From Nereocystis luetkeana (lineage: Eukaryota; Sar; Phaeophyceae; Laminariales; Laminariaceae): DNA of 64,000 nt. Made by a program: the position numbers and the translations under genes. Location: assembly GCA_031213475.1 (NCBI GenBank), contig JARUPZ010000016.1, forward strand, positions 8,448,270 to 8,512,269. Direction: 5' to 3'. The notes beneath the pieces were generated by a model. That model did no database searches. It had not been told where the DNA came from and worked only from the letters and a program-made list of their open reading frames with translations. This document shows positions 14,199 through 29,100 of the stretch, in pieces; positions within the stretch are counted from its first letter, which is position 1; each line of letters opens with the position of its first letter.

Positions 14199-17100
14199 GC
14201 TACTACTACTATTAATACAACTACTACTACTACTGCTACTACTACTACAACTACTACTACTACTACTACTACCACTACTACCACTACTAATACTACTACC
14301 ACTGCTACTACTACTACTACTACTACTACTACAGTACTACTACAGCAGTCGTCACGTGCGCTCCTTGTGTATCAAGTTGCTAGGAGATCGATCCACGAGA
14401 AAAATAAACGGCATCCCCTCGAATAACTATGAGAAAAAAAAAACAGCCAGAGTCTCCAATAATGCGGCCCGGGCAAAAACAACTGGTTCGCTACGGACAT
14501 ACGCTTACTGTAAATCTGGACGTTTCACCAGCAAACTGGCAATCCCCCCCCCTCAAGCAATCGATTGGTGGCGGCTCAGAAAGGGTACCGTCAAGGCAAG
14601 GGCTGTGAATAAGGCATGTCTGGGGTGGATTTCACGGCTTGTAAGGCCCATTCTTATCGAAGAGTTTTTTTTCCAGAATTTCCCATGTTTGGAAATAGTT
14701 GGACATTTGTATCGAGATACAGAGGCGTTTTGTCACAATTGGTGAAATTCATCAGAAGCAAAAAAATCAGGAAAGTTACATTTCACATATTTAGAAGAAA
14801 AAAAATCAGGAACCTCTGGAAGATTTATACATGGGTTGTGAGCTGTGAGTAAGGCATGCCTTGGCTGGACTTCATTGATAAGGCTACTGTAGTCATTGGT
14901 TGTGTGGCGAAGCGAGCCAACTAGGGCTGTGAGTAAGGCATACCTTAGCTCGATTTTACGGGTAGTGAATAGCTGGGCTGTTGAGTAAAGCTGCCTTGGT
15001 TGGGCTTCACCACTAGCCAGTACGGCTAGTGAATGGCTGGTGTGAAGATGTGGCACTCATATCACACCGGGGTGTTGAGTAAAGCTGCCTTGGCCGGACT
15101 TCACCGCTAGTCAGTAGTACGGTGGCTTAGTAGGCCAACCAAGGGTGTAGTAAGGCACGCATGCCTTGGCTGGACTTCATTGATAGGCATGGCTAGTTCA
15201 TTAGTTGGCTGGTGAATTAGACGTCGAGCTACCAACGTGCCAAGTCAGATACAAAGAACCAGAGCTCCGCGCAAAAGGATAACACGCAATTCAACGGAAA
15301 TACCCAATCAACTCCAACTAATATCTAGTCGGCGACTTGTAGTCAGGCAACTCATAGCCCTATATACTGCTCATGGAACTTACCTAGCAAACGAACAACT
15401 AATCGGCGACTCGTGGCCAGCCAACTCACAGCCCTATATACTAATCAGGCACCTACCCAGCCATAATCGGCGACTTATAGTCAGCCAACTCACAGCCCTA
15501 GTGAATACCTCCATGTACCGAAATGTAAGGACCGCTTGTGTATCAAGATTGCATCCAAACTTTCATTATATTTCGGTACAGAGTAGTACAGATTGCTGCG
15601 GCGAACGTCTTTTACCTCGGCATGAGCGTCTGCGGACGAGCCGGCGACCACCGTGGGGAACAAGTCTCCTAGCAGGCTCAGGAAGAGGGGCACGTCCTGT
15701 GCGATGAGCTTCGAAAGGTTCATGTCTCGAAGAGTCTTCATGAGCAAGAGGTCCTCGTTCTCGTCCAGGTTGTCTCGCTTGGTTTTCCCCGCCGTTCTGC
15801 CGTTTACGTTCATTTATTTTTTTTAAACAATGAGACAAAAAGGTGTGCTGTAAGCAAGAGCAGTAGTACCATACCAACCTCGCTTGGTTTCCCCCACCGT
15901 TCCCCCCATTTATGTCTATTTTTTTCGTTCAAAACCGTAAGTTTTCGAAGTTTTCTTCTTTCGGGAAAGTTATGAGTGTGATCAATGTCGAAGATCATGC
16001 TGCACGTTGTCGGATGGCAAGATAAATAATAGTAAGGCAAAAGGTGTACGGCAAGCAAGAGCAGTAGTAGTACCATACCTAAAAAAAGGTAAAAGGCGCA
16101 GTAATGGCAGGGGGGCTGTACTGTACAATTCTGCACCTTTTCTTGGACCAAATTTTATTCACGATATCATTGACGCGGCTCCTCGACTGAAGGACTGCTC
16201 CATGCGGCATGCCCCTTATCGCTGGAATCACCACATACATTCGATCGGTACTTTACAGGATCCTCATGGGATACTCGTACCGTACGTATATAGTTCATCG
16301 GGTTGAGCGCGCCGTTTTTCTCGCCCTAAAGCCAGCTTATGGGGTGAGTAAGGTGTTACAGGGCTCTCCTAGAGTGAGGATCCACCAAAACTTGGGGGTA
16401 CCTGTTCACAGTAGTACCCGGGCAATCGGTCCGCGGATACCCTCTGGTTTGTGGCGGATACCCGGTATATCCGCCGGTTATCCGATACCCTGGTCGATTA
16501 ATGGCTCCGATTTGTGGTGGGTACCCGTTAGTGGCGGGTACCCGTCAGGGCGCAGCTCTAAGCGAGGAGCATCCAAAAGGGTTTTAGATACCGGCTGTGT
16601 TTCGGGTGTAAGGTAGCTGTGGTGCGCTTCGCAGAAACGAGACAGTCGGATTTTGATTCGCTCGGCCCCCCTGACATACTTAATGGGTTTCAACCAAATC
16701 CTCGATCTCATACAGATGACATTGTTTTTAATGTTTGTTACGGTAAATATAGTACTTTGCAGAACTGTGTGCGTGGGAGGGAGGTAATCTGAAGAAAATA
16801 TTAGGGTTGCAGCCGCGTGTTACCGCTACTTGTACTTTGTACTCCAGCAGTTTTTATTTTATCACCCCAAAAGTGACCACTGTGGACAACGTCATCACAG
16901 TAATTATCCCGCCATTGCATGTGCTACAGCAACAACCTCCGGAGGATTCTCGGCGCGGGCGTTAACGGATATAACGTATCGAGCACACCTGGCACGATTG
17001 ATCTCGGCTAAAACTCCCACGCTCTCATTTGTTTTCGTTTGCGTGGAGAAACTCAATGAAACAACTCAATGCCGAGACGAATGAGGAGTGCCTCGTTTCT

Positions 17101-20100
17101 AATCTACTACCCCCTCCATGCGGCCAACTTTGCGATGAGGGGGTCAAGTGTTTCCCTTTTAGGACTGCAGTTCCGTTTTGGGGATAAACTACTTGGAAGT
17201 TGAGTGGTTTGTCCCCAATACGGGGGTGCAGTCCGAAGAGGGCTCAATCTTTTTTTTGTTTTAGTCACTCAGAGCCACTCGGCTGAATGACCACCCTATT
17301 TGTTATGCACTCTTACTGTAGCATCAAGCTTTTTTTGTTGTTTTTTTGCTTCGCGAAAAAGCACGCACCGCCTAGGGATTCAGTTTGTTCCCGTTGGGCC
17401 AACAGAGAATAAGTTTCGATAGAATTTGTTTTAGTGGGGTATAGAGCCATGCTCGGTCGCGCGAATGGCCTTGACGCGGCAATGGAAGCGGGGTGGCCCC
17501 CCTCTGCAGTAGCACCGCCAGTCCAACACTGCTGCCTCTTTTACGCGTGCACTCGCTCTCACCTTAAGACACTGAGGATGTTCCTGAGGCCAAAGTCGTA
17601 GTGTTTCTGCTTAGACAGCTGCTGCTCGCATAGGGCGTACAGCACGTTGAACTTCCTCGCAAGGTCTGAAAAGCTTTGGTAACCCACCGAACAGAGCTTA
17701 ACCTTCATGATTATCTCTCGATCGGGTACCATCATGGCCACCGATCTAAACAGGACCTGGTGGGGGGGGGGAATTAATTCGGAGTAAAAGGCGCTCTCAG
17801 GAAATGAGACATGAGTTGACCTTTTCGGGTGAGGATACGAGAGTTTCTTTCGAGCACTGAAGCGAGAACGACTTACCTCACAGCCTGCCTTCATGAATTG
17901 CAGCGACTACAGAGTTCAGCCCCGCGGCTTTGCGCTCGCCTCTGAGAAAATCAAAACCACTGACTGGTTCGACTCCTTTTGCCTCGAACACTCCAAAAGT
18001 AAAAAAAAAAAACGTCCTTCGTTGTGAAGTGCACCTTGAGATGTTCTGGGTACTTTTTTTTCCCCAGACGTATACTTGCTGTAGTTGCCGTCGGTGTGAG
18101 TCACACATACCTTGAGGTTTTCGGGAAGCTCTTGTCTTCCCTGGTAACCCGGGTTCATGGTGATGAAGTAAGCCACGTCCCGCTTGAGCCCGATGACCTG
18201 ACTGTCGCCCGGAAATACGAACTGCTTCGCTCCGACGCGTTTCGCGTTTGTGATGGCCAATACCTGAAAAATACCGAAGCGGAGAGCGGCGCAATTAAAA
18301 ACCGAACGAGAGCACTTTCATACCGTACACCACTCTGCCCGAAGTTATAGGAGCGTTTGCATTTGATAACAGCGTACAAAAGAGCCTTATATTTAGGTAC
18401 AGAAGTACGCAAGATACCGACTAAATTCCCTAAAACTATTTTTTTTTGGTGTGCCGATGTTTTTCCGAAATACGGGGAGGGCACACAGCGAAAATGTTTA
18501 GGCTCGTAGGAAAGACGTCGACGAGTGTTTCTTTTCCCGTATGTATGTAGGCGCTTGCATCGCTCGGCATTTTTCACTGTCTCGACCTCTGAGATGAAAT
18601 CAGCTTGGAAAAAACTCGTCCTGTGGGGTGTGTGATCTTGCGTGTATTAGAAATACGCCCGATAATGACGCTGTTTCTTGCCTGAACGTGTGTGTACCAT
18701 TGCCATGACTTTCAGGCATATATATACATCCGTAATTTTCATCGGACATGAATCTCTCTTGGGTAAGGAAGCAAGAGAGACACTGGGTGTACTGATGAAG
18801 CTGGGTATACAGAAAGAACGGTTTAATAGGGTTTAATGTGAATTGGTATATTCCAACGATAGTGGGTTAACCCTTTCATGGCTGCAGTCTTGTTTTGGAA
18901 ACAAACTACGTAGAGTTTGAGAGGTTTGTCCCCAAAACGGTACTTCAGTCCCAAAAGAGTTAAGAAGCTCGGCCAATCCAATTGACCGTTTGGCCAAAAA
19001 TTGGTGCCCATATCGTAGCACGCCTCCTTAGCTACGTCGGTGTTCTCTAAACGGCCTTCCCCCAAACGTAGATATATACCTGGTACATCTATTATAATGT
19101 TATCCTTCACTAGATCAAATTCCGACGGCACCATAAAAAATGAACCCGACGCTCAAGTGCTGTCTGATGAAAATAAGGTACCTGTTGTGCAACCACGGAG
19201 AGTACTGGCAGCTCTATCCTGTTGAACTCGTCAAAGCATCCCCAGAGCCCCGCCTGGCACAGGCCCTTGAATATCTTCGCCATGTCGGTGTATCGCTGTT
19301 GGTCCGTGCAGTTTGTAACCACCTGCACAGCAAAATCGAGCACCCATTAGGTTTGTACACAGCAAGCACAGTGCGCGAGCATTTCCGGTGACGCTACGTA
19401 CGAGTCGGGCGCGATAGGCCTTACCGTGATACGCACATGCCGCGCAACAGGAACAAGAACCGCGACACATGGACATTTGGCGAGGTTTGAGACCTAGAGC
19501 CCCGTCAGATGCCAGGTCGGCGGGAACTCCCTTCCTACAAGTTTGGCTGCTGCGGGCAACAAGGACGTCGGTAGTAGTGTGACCCGCGGCGATTGTCGTT
19601 GCTGTTACTGATGTTGTTTACACATGAACCCCTTTGAGACGTCAAGGGGGGGGGGGGGTGTACTCGATAGGAGACATGTACTCGATATCATGCATGGCCG
19701 TAGTCGTACGAACATAGACCCTTGCATCCTTAGACAATGCCGGCACGGAGCACGTCGAGTTTTCACCGACCAGGCAGACATTGCTCGCACCAAGCGCGAA
19801 GTGCCGTGAGGTGTTCAGAGGGGGGGGGAATTGGACGAACAAAAAGTGGCGATTTACTCCATCGGCCACTGCGTTGTCGGGGGGTAGTGTAAACTAGTGT
19901 CCGAGTTACAACGCAACGAGCCGCACGGCGCGGAGGCAATATGACCCTGTCCGAACTGCCGGGTGCTGACGCTGCCTCGTAGATGGTTGATAGCATTAAA
20001 GTTATCAACCATTGTTTTAGTCTCATCCTCGGAGTCCGATACCTCTCGAGTGGAAAGATAATATCTCAGGGAAAAAAAGAGGTACGATAGTTAGGTAGGT

Positions 20101-23100
20101 AGGTAGGTAGGTAGGTAGGTAGGTAGGTAGGTAGGTAGGTAGGTAGGTGTAAGCATCTAACAATATCTCACCACGAAGTTTCCGAGGGACCTCCCCAGAT
20201 CCTTCACGGTTTCGGTTTTGCCCGTGCCCGCCGGACCAGCCGGAGCACCCCCTAGGAACATTCCCAGTGCTTGGGAAAGAGTGATGTAGCAACGATCGGT
20301 CAGAGGAGTGATGACCAGCCGCTCCTGCGTACCAGGTACGTTAGAGAAACAAGGGAGCGGTGGTATCTTGTAACTTATGGTGGGGGCGGGGGCAGAGTGT
20401 ACGTTGTCATTTATTCGTTCGCGTTTTCACAATGCACTAGCCACGAAGAAGAACAGCCAGGTTAGAACAGGCGCGTAAGTCGTGTGAACGGCTACGACCC
20501 ATGAGGTATCGATGAAAAGTGTAAAACGATAGTATGCGCCTACAAGCCAGTCGAAATATGCCGGCAATCGGCCCATCCCATGCCCTTGAGGATGGGTGAG
20601 GTGCGATGTACTCAGAAAGATCGGAGTTGGAACACCGGGATAGTTGGCGTTCTGTTTTTGCCAACCATTGCTCGAAACCCTGTAGTCTATCTCTCTTTAT
20701 GTATACAAGGTCGCGCTCGTCCAGGCCAGAGTTGGCGAACAGAGGCACCTAACAAACGTCCTTGGACACGTTAAACTTGCCTCGTCTTACGTTCACAACA
20801 AAAATATTTACATGACTATCACATTCCAAGGTAGAAAAAATAGTATACACCTATCAGTTGGATTAAAAAAAAAGCCCTAACATGTTCGTATTGCTATTTG
20901 TATTGCTTTCGCCCAAGGCGGAGGTAATGCTTATTAATCGAGCATGTATACGACGAAGTGCGTAGAGTACCTTACACCCCAGATACTCGAAACGGTACTT
21001 GAAGTCCACGTCACAGATGGAAATGACACAGCTGCCAGCACCGTGGGCATCATCCTCTCCGGGTCTCCAATAAAACCGAGCCTGTGAGCGAAAGCATCAA
21101 AAGGGCGAGAGGGGATATCGTGTTTGTGTAGTAAATTCGAGAGCCAGCTATATAGGGCCAGGAATGGTATAGACGTGGTTCCAATAGTCACTATTACGGG
21201 TGAACATAGTTAATAGGACCTATGTTATACATAAAAACCTATATATTTAACCATTTTTACTAACAGTATTTGGTCCTATTAACTATGGTCCCCCGTAATA
21301 GTTTGTATGAGGTACACCAAAAGACCATTTGTGTCTCATTGAATATAAAAGACACAGCATCGAGACCTTGAAGGATATATTCGGGAAATGTTTTTGCGTA
21401 GTCTCTGCCACGTTTGTGGAGTTTATGGTCAAGAACCCAGCTGGTCACGCAGAATGTTGGCGTTTGCTCTTCACCTGGGACGCGCCCCATGTTGCCGATA
21501 TCGTCTCTTGAAGAAACTCAAACACGTATGTCACCGCCCCCCCTTCAATGTATTAAAGATATCCAAACCAAAAACATGTCCTTCTTCTTCTTCGCTCTTT
21601 TTTGTTTCCATTAGTTTTATTTCCTCTTATTTCGGCGAATGTTCCTGAATGACCTTCGTTGAAGCTCGTGCTGCTCATTGTCAGACGTCAAGCACAATAA
21701 CAAACGTAATACGACATGGCGCCCCCCGCATACGCCTACGCAACGGCATCTCAAACCACAACTCGTGATGGTTACGTAGTGACTCGCGGTATCGCTACCA
21801 TATGAGGCACCAATTATCTTACTGGTCTGGGCTGTGTTCCAAAATACATAGACCGTTTGTATATTTCTTTAGTATCCAAACATTCTCTATATTTTGGGAC
21901 AGAGTGTTATCTGGTATACTGTATGACTACTATTGTAAGTATATGTGATGCTTCGTTGGATGTATATTTCGAATTGCGTTGTTCAGCCAAAGAATATGAA
22001 CTATAACGCCTAATCATCTCTACAACAACAAACTGCAGATTATTATCATATCGGTTCCCGACCTCTGATAATATTTTCCATACTACGACAAGGGTGCACC
22101 TAGTGTTTTCTGACGCTCCTTTCTCGCTTGAAAAGACTCCCTCGTTTTTAGCCCACTTAAAAACCTTGCTTGGAGAGAAAAACGAAACTCCCCGATGGGC
22201 AACCCCGTGGCCTAGGTTAAGCATAATAAAAACACGAACAAAGGGATGCCTTATTCCAGCAATCTTGGTTGGTTCCCTTGTAGAGGAATCTCATCTAAAG
22301 CAGAAATATTTTGGACAAATACGGCTACCCCTTTTTCGTAGCAGGTATCACATGTCCACTGTAGTATGTCTAGTCTGGTCGTCGACAGGGTCAAGGGGTC
22401 ATGTAAGGGGACACCCTTGTAGCACCAAGAAACATTAAATCTGGGGAGGCAGTTCTTCTGGGAAACGATGTGGAAAAAAACGATCGAACCTGCTTGAGCC
22501 ACTCAAAGTCTGAGGAGCTGCTGAGCTTGCGCTCCTTGTAAAGCCTGCATAGGTCCATGAAAACATCGCGTTGGTGAACCTGTGCGGACGCCGGAGACAA
22601 GCGCGTCGGTAGAAAGGGTGTAAGCATTACAAAAAAAAGTTTCGAGGCATGCCGCATGATGATCAAGCTCTGGGCGGTATCATTCCCAGTTACCGCGTGT
22701 TCAGGTCTTACCGTGCATCGTTTCCTGAAACAACAAGTTTGTAAATGAAGCACTTCACCCCTTCATTACCCTACGCGTGTATGAGGCGCTTATGCAGCAG
22801 GCAGGCCACCTCAATCGCAAGAGTCTATAGCATGGCGTCGTGTGGGACGATTGGGGACAAGATCCGAGGGTGACCTGATGGTAGCTGATTACTTGTTCGA
22901 GGGAATGTTTGACAGCAAAATATAGATGGAATGCTGTTTTTTCTGATGCACCGCCCACCACGCCGACTGGAGATAGAAACCAACACCAACCCCTGTTTGC
23001 CTGAATGGTGACCAGCGTCTCGATCTTGGTCCGATTCATCTTTGTGCCGAGGTCCTGCAGACACCATGAGCTCATTTCTTGCAGCACTCCCAGCTGGCCA

Positions 23101-26100
23101 CGGTTCGTCTCGTTCATGATGCTCTTGTTAGAGCGGCACTTGTCCAAGGCTTCTTGACACTGCACGGATTGAATGAATCCCCAAGCGCATGAAAATGGGG
23201 CTCACGAGGAAGATCACATATAATAATGTTGGTTTTTGTCCCGGTGGGATCTACACAGGCAAAACTCCGGGCCCTAGCATCGATAGGCATCGATTAACAC
23301 AATGCCCACAAGGAAAAACAGCGAATAAGGATGTATGAACGTGGTCGCCCCCCCGGTGGCAACGTTCTCTTACGTCCCTTAGATGAAAAATGGAAAAAAT
23401 AACCTCACTACCATTGGCGTTACGACAACATGCGCGCTTCGAAACGCGCCTCGTGTACAGACACTGCGCTCGTTCCCGTCCGACTTACTTGTGCGGTCCA
23501 GGAGAACTGAAGGCCGAGCAGGGCGAACTGCCCACAGCTGCAATCAACGAATTGTCGAAGCGGCATCAGAGTACACTGAACAGCTGCAAGCTCAGCGAGG
23601 CTCTTCAAAGACACCTGGAGACAAAATACCGAACAACAGCAGTATCAAGTATCAAGAAGTGTCAGTATTATGGTCACGCGGGATATCTACGCCAAGATTT
23701 CGAGCCTATACTGCGAAGCCAACGTACACGAATTCCAAGTAGGTTGTCTGCAACAGTGTAGGTACAATTCTAAAGGGGTAAAGGACACCCGAGGAGGAAA
23801 AAAGGTCGCAGTTTATAATCGGGAGGTGCCTATTTCACATTCATGACATGCTTCCTCTCATTGCCGTCGACGTACGTTGGAACGCCTTTTTACCACATTA
23901 TCAGGGAGTGTTAATACACAAGGCCTAAGCGAGATCGTCACATAAGAATCCCGAGCACGGCCCGGAGTGTCGTACCGTACCGGAAGGGTTTCGAGCTCGT
24001 GGGTTGCTTTCAACGGTGCGTACGTTTTTATTCCTCCGGCGGATGCGCAGAAGTAAAGCTCAAGCTCACCACGCTTCCACATCCCAGTACCGGTGTGTGG
24101 ATTTTAAGTCGGGTGTACAACCACAACAGTACTGATGTGGCCAATATCGACGTGAACGCTTCGAATAAGCCAAGGAGATGAAGACAATACGTCTCAATAC
24201 CCGTCTCGTGAAAATAATCAATGAATTAAGCCATACCTGGTACAAATTCAAGACAACTGTTTACTACTTTCACCCCCCACCCCACCATACACAAATAATT
24301 TCACCCCATACCCACGATACCTGAGCTTACACTTCGTTTTGTACACCGGCATATGCTTAAAGCAGTATCGCTTACGACCAACCACGGATTTTTTCTCGTT
24401 TCGAGCTCCGATCTCTTTAGCGGTAGAACGCAGCGGTGCTATATACCTCGGCGGCGGCGGCGGCGGCGGCGGCGCAAAAGCCGCCGTTACGTGCCGTTTT
24501 ACTGTCGGGGAGAAACGGCAACGGCAGCGCTAGCTCACCTGCATCCCCTTCTCGAGAGCCCCTAGCCAATCCTCGATGTTACCGGTGGCCTTGACGGCCC
24601 TGCACAACGGGATGGTCTCCTCGTCTGACCCGGAGATGTTGACCATACTCACAATCGACGATTTTTCTCTGTCGTTAAGACACACACCAGAGACAGGTTC
24701 AGTAATAAAAGAAACGGGGGGATATTCCCAAAAAGGCAGAGGGGAAGCGGTGAACACAACAGGGCCTTGACTAGTCTTTGTCGTTTCACATCTATGTACC
24801 TAGACCATGGGATTGCCCGTCGTGTTTCACTCACCTTTGGTCACAAAAAACGGTTTTAAGTTGAACTGCACGAGGGAAAAAATAGCTGGAGATAGAAACG
24901 CTAGGCACGAACCGTGGTGGGGAGGGGGGGGGGACAAGAGCCTGCTACGTGACCTCGGGTTTGAGCTACGACCAGCGGGGATAGAGCAAAGAAGGGCAAA
25001 GATGATACATTGGATGGACAAACAAAGTAGGGCTCGAGGAAAAAGTATCGGGACAATTAGGTAGCACGCGTCGTGTAACACATGCAATGGGAGTTCAGGC
25101 TGTTCCTGGACTTAGATTGGTCACCCATAGAGCCGACCCCAGAGCCATGCCTCTATAGTGCGGTAGCATGGCTCTGCAGTGCCGTAGGGGGGGTGTACTC
25201 AATATCATGCATGGCGGTAGTCATATGACTATATGCAGTACGGTAGGAGGGGGGTACTTCGGGAGGCATTCATTTACTGCCGACGGGGCTTTTAACCTAT
25301 TAATACTCAACCGAGGAAACTACTCAATATATTTGGAATCCCACTTACCGCCGCTTTTTATTGATTTACATTTCAGGTTTACCCTCCGACAATGTATCGT
25401 ACATATTGCTGGCGTATGTGTGTTGTGCTTGTTGTATCCAGTACGATGGCATGGCATTGCATTGCATTGCATTGCCCACCTTCCTTCCTGCGTTACACTG
25501 CTGTAATTTCTCCGTGTCTGAGTTTTGTGACTACAGAACTTGCATCTCTCTAGAATAAAAAATAGGCACGGGCACTGGATGTGCCGGGCATCGACAGGTA
25601 GAAATAACGGCCTAATGTGAAGAACACACGCCGCTGTAGTCTGTTTTACGACACTCTGATACGGCAGCGGTCTCTCATGCCGCAGTGGTCTCTCTTCTAT
25701 CACTCTAAGCCAAAGCTACATACCTACGTATCCCATTGGAATCTCCAATAGGTTGCAAGTCCTTTTTTTTCAAGGTCGGTTTTAGGGGGAAGTACTGAGC
25801 TTGCCATGTGAGAAGCACAACAAGGGTACATACATACGTAGAAGACAGCAATTTTAGGTACTACAGCATCTTCTTCGTTAACTCTTCTTCTAACACTGCA
25901 AAAAAGCTCTAATTCCAAGCAGTTTGTATCCTAACAACGAGGGTGCAAAATCTGAAACGGGTCAAGGGGGCCTCCCCCGTCAGTCAGATGTTTTTTGTTG
26001 GCGAAAACGTGCCACGTACGTCCTGCACCACTATCGTAGCTGGCATGGTCTGTGTTGTTTGTACGCATCCTCACTTTTTGTCGTGGACGACTTGACTGAT

Positions 26101-29100
26101 GCTGTCGAAAACTTTCTCATAGTACGGCTGCATCTGCACCGGGTCGGACCCCTGGCTGAGCACCAGGAGCAGTACCGGGTTGGAGACGAAGTAGAACCGT
26201 GGGAACCTCGAGCGCTTCTGCTCCAGGTAGCCCTCGAGACTCTTCTGGCACTTTTCGAGCTCCACGAAGAGCACCGGGAGCGTCGTGCACAGGGCCTCGC
26301 TGGCGCAGCAGGCGGTGACCTTCTTGATCTCTTCGGCTGCGTGCGAACGAACGTGATTTCAATGTGTGGTAGTGAGGAGAAGGAAGGAGCAAGGACAGCA
26401 ACATGAAGCAGAAAGAGGCTGAGCCGGAAGTAGATAGTTGCAGAAGGGAGTAACACTTTGTGCATACCGTAGTAAAATGCCTATCCCATCAGAGGGCCAA
26501 CAGTTTGGCACACATAATGGAACCGCGGACTGCATCGAAATATCTTGGGATTCGTATCACGGAGAGGGGGAGTCCTTCTTTTCGCTCCCTAACCTCGTGA
26601 GCAGAGTTGGGAACGAAATTCTTGAGACCATCCCACCCACCCGGCAGTATCGTATTCATAGGTTTGTGTACCCAGACCATTTACAGGTACGAACTCCGCG
26701 TTGACAATGTATGATACGCTAGCCAAGTGCTCACTCAGTGCGAGGGGGCATGCATACCAGGCGCGCACCCCACTGCCGGCGCAGGGGGCCTCATCCAATC
26801 CAATACACGCATTTGAATGATCCACGGTGGGGAGACATGAGACTTCAGGTTTCCTTTTCATGTTTTGGTTTCCTTTTCAGAACGGTTTTCTTCTGTTGTT
26901 GGGGGATGTTTTCATGGATGATCGACGTTGAGGCTCATGCTGCACATTGTCGGGGGGCAAACCCAATACAGTAGTAGTAGTTTCTATGTAGCGAACAAAA
27001 AGCCGTCACTGCTGTAGCGGCAACCGGCACTACTCCACACACTGCCGCACTGGGTACCTGCCATCCCACCTGTGCCAAGCGACTTTTTCACAGGCACTAT
27101 AGCGGGCAACCGGCTCTATAGAGGGATAACTACTGTTAAAAGATATCGATCCAAACCTAGCTGCCGTTGTGAGATTTTGTACAGGACCTGCATACTTGGC
27201 GCATATCCCACCCACGAAATGCGCTATAGATCATGCAGGTCATACGGCTTCCAACCCAGAAAACGTGTGCTACAGATAGATTATCTACAGATAGATCATC
27301 TACAGATAGATAATCTAGATCCTCACCTGCCGTTATTAATTGTTGCGCAGGATCTGCAGGGTACATATCCAACCCCCAAAACGTGTGCTTAGATCATGCA
27401 GATGATACAGCTCACACCGGCAGCACGATGAGCTACAGTACGTAGATACAGTAGTACAGATCGCGATGATATGCATATATATCTGCCGTGAAAGATTTAG
27501 ATAATGTTCGTGGGGGATCGCTTGGCTATCCCATGCGAGCAACGGTATTCGTGATGGGTTTAAAAACAAACGAACACCGTAAAGCGCTTTCAATTTCGCG
27601 CAGAGGTGCGGTCGTTTCTCGGTACTCGTTTTATCTCGACGGTGGATAGGGTGCCAAAGAGTTGAACAGCAGTGTTTTCTCTGGGAAAAAAATCCCGACC
27701 AGATATTTCCAGGGCCTCTGTATGGCATTGGCAGCTATTCTCCTCGCTAGGACGAAGAGAACGAGCTAACGTATGTACAACGATCGCACCCCTCCGCGAG
27801 GAGATCAAAGTATCTTTTGTAGGGTATACGTAGTAGCAGTAGTAGCGCTTGGTAGATTTGGCAGTAGTACTCGTAGTGCGCAGTAACACCGAATACAGGG
27901 GAAGCACGTGACGCGTGTTGTGTGGCACTGGTGGGGTGTGTAGACTGGCTATACGAAAACTTCCAGCCTGCAATGGTCAGCGACCTTTCTTGCATCAAGA
28001 TTGGGTCGCTCAGGAAAGTGTGAGAGCAGACAACCGCCCGTCATTAGGGGCGTGAGCAAGGCACCCGTTGGCTGTACTTCACAGCGACTTGCTATTACGG
28101 CGGGGCCATACGTAGTAATTAGAACTCACCATGAATAAACAAAACCATGTATCTCCCTGTCTGTGTCTACCCACCAAATTTATTCCTGACTACTATGTTT
28201 CCGTGCAATACTTGGGGTGGCAAAATAAGCAAAGGAACTGACTCTTTCCCCTTTTAATTTTAGGGACTGCAGGTCCGTTTAGGGGGACCGTAGTCGACGA
28301 AGGGTTAATAAGTAATTCGATTTTAAAATATATAACTCGAGCCACAAACGCGCCAGTCAGTCGGCAACAAAAAACGACAGAACTCCACAAAATTACCGGG
28401 GGTAACTATAGCGGTGATAACCTACCTAGCCAACTAGTAACTAGTCGGTGACTTGCAGACAGTCAGCCCCCGCCCTTACCGGTCACCCTTCTATTATTAA
28501 TATTATTGGTACTTGTGGGGCCTTGACTATGTGTACCCTGCTGCTGCGCTCGCGTGTTTTTGCCCGCTCTCACAAGCAAGACTCCATTGATATGTGCATG
28601 TCTTTTTTTTATCATTTTCATCACCATCTGGTTTTCCGGGTGTCTTCCCTTCCTCCTGGGGGTGCGTACCCCTTTTTTATGTTGCTATTCTTGTAGTCGA
28701 GCGTCAGCGCGCAGTTTATACAGCAGTAGCGGTGAGGATGCACGCCCGCACCTTTTAGCATGTTCTTCGCCCAGTCTTTGTCGATCTTCGCGAACTTTTT
28801 CGCTTCCACTGGCATCTGCTTGGCGATGTCCCCCCCCATAAACACGGATTCGAGACCCGTCCACAAAAGTTGTACCTTCACCCACAGCTCAAGGTTGTCC
28901 GTCGCGTTGCTCAGCTCGGTCAGCTTGTTCTGTTCAAGAGAGAGGTGAAAACGTGTTTCGATAAACGAAAACAAGTCTCCGGGCTTTCGTCCAAAAATAC
29001 ATGTATGACTAAAAAAAAACGAGCGAAACCGGAGGTAATGGTATGATGCACTCCAACTCCGATGTGCTTTTATCTCTCACCAGACTGAAGCGATGAGCTC

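Noticed and set aside
13793-14745. Long poly-Thr, poly-Leu, poly-Tyr and poly-Val ORFs on both strands
   Set aside because: They are translations of the CTA microsatellite with no other coding features.
26117-26404. Arg/Gly-rich ORF overlapping exon 32
   Set aside because: Frame shadow of the conserved linker exon.
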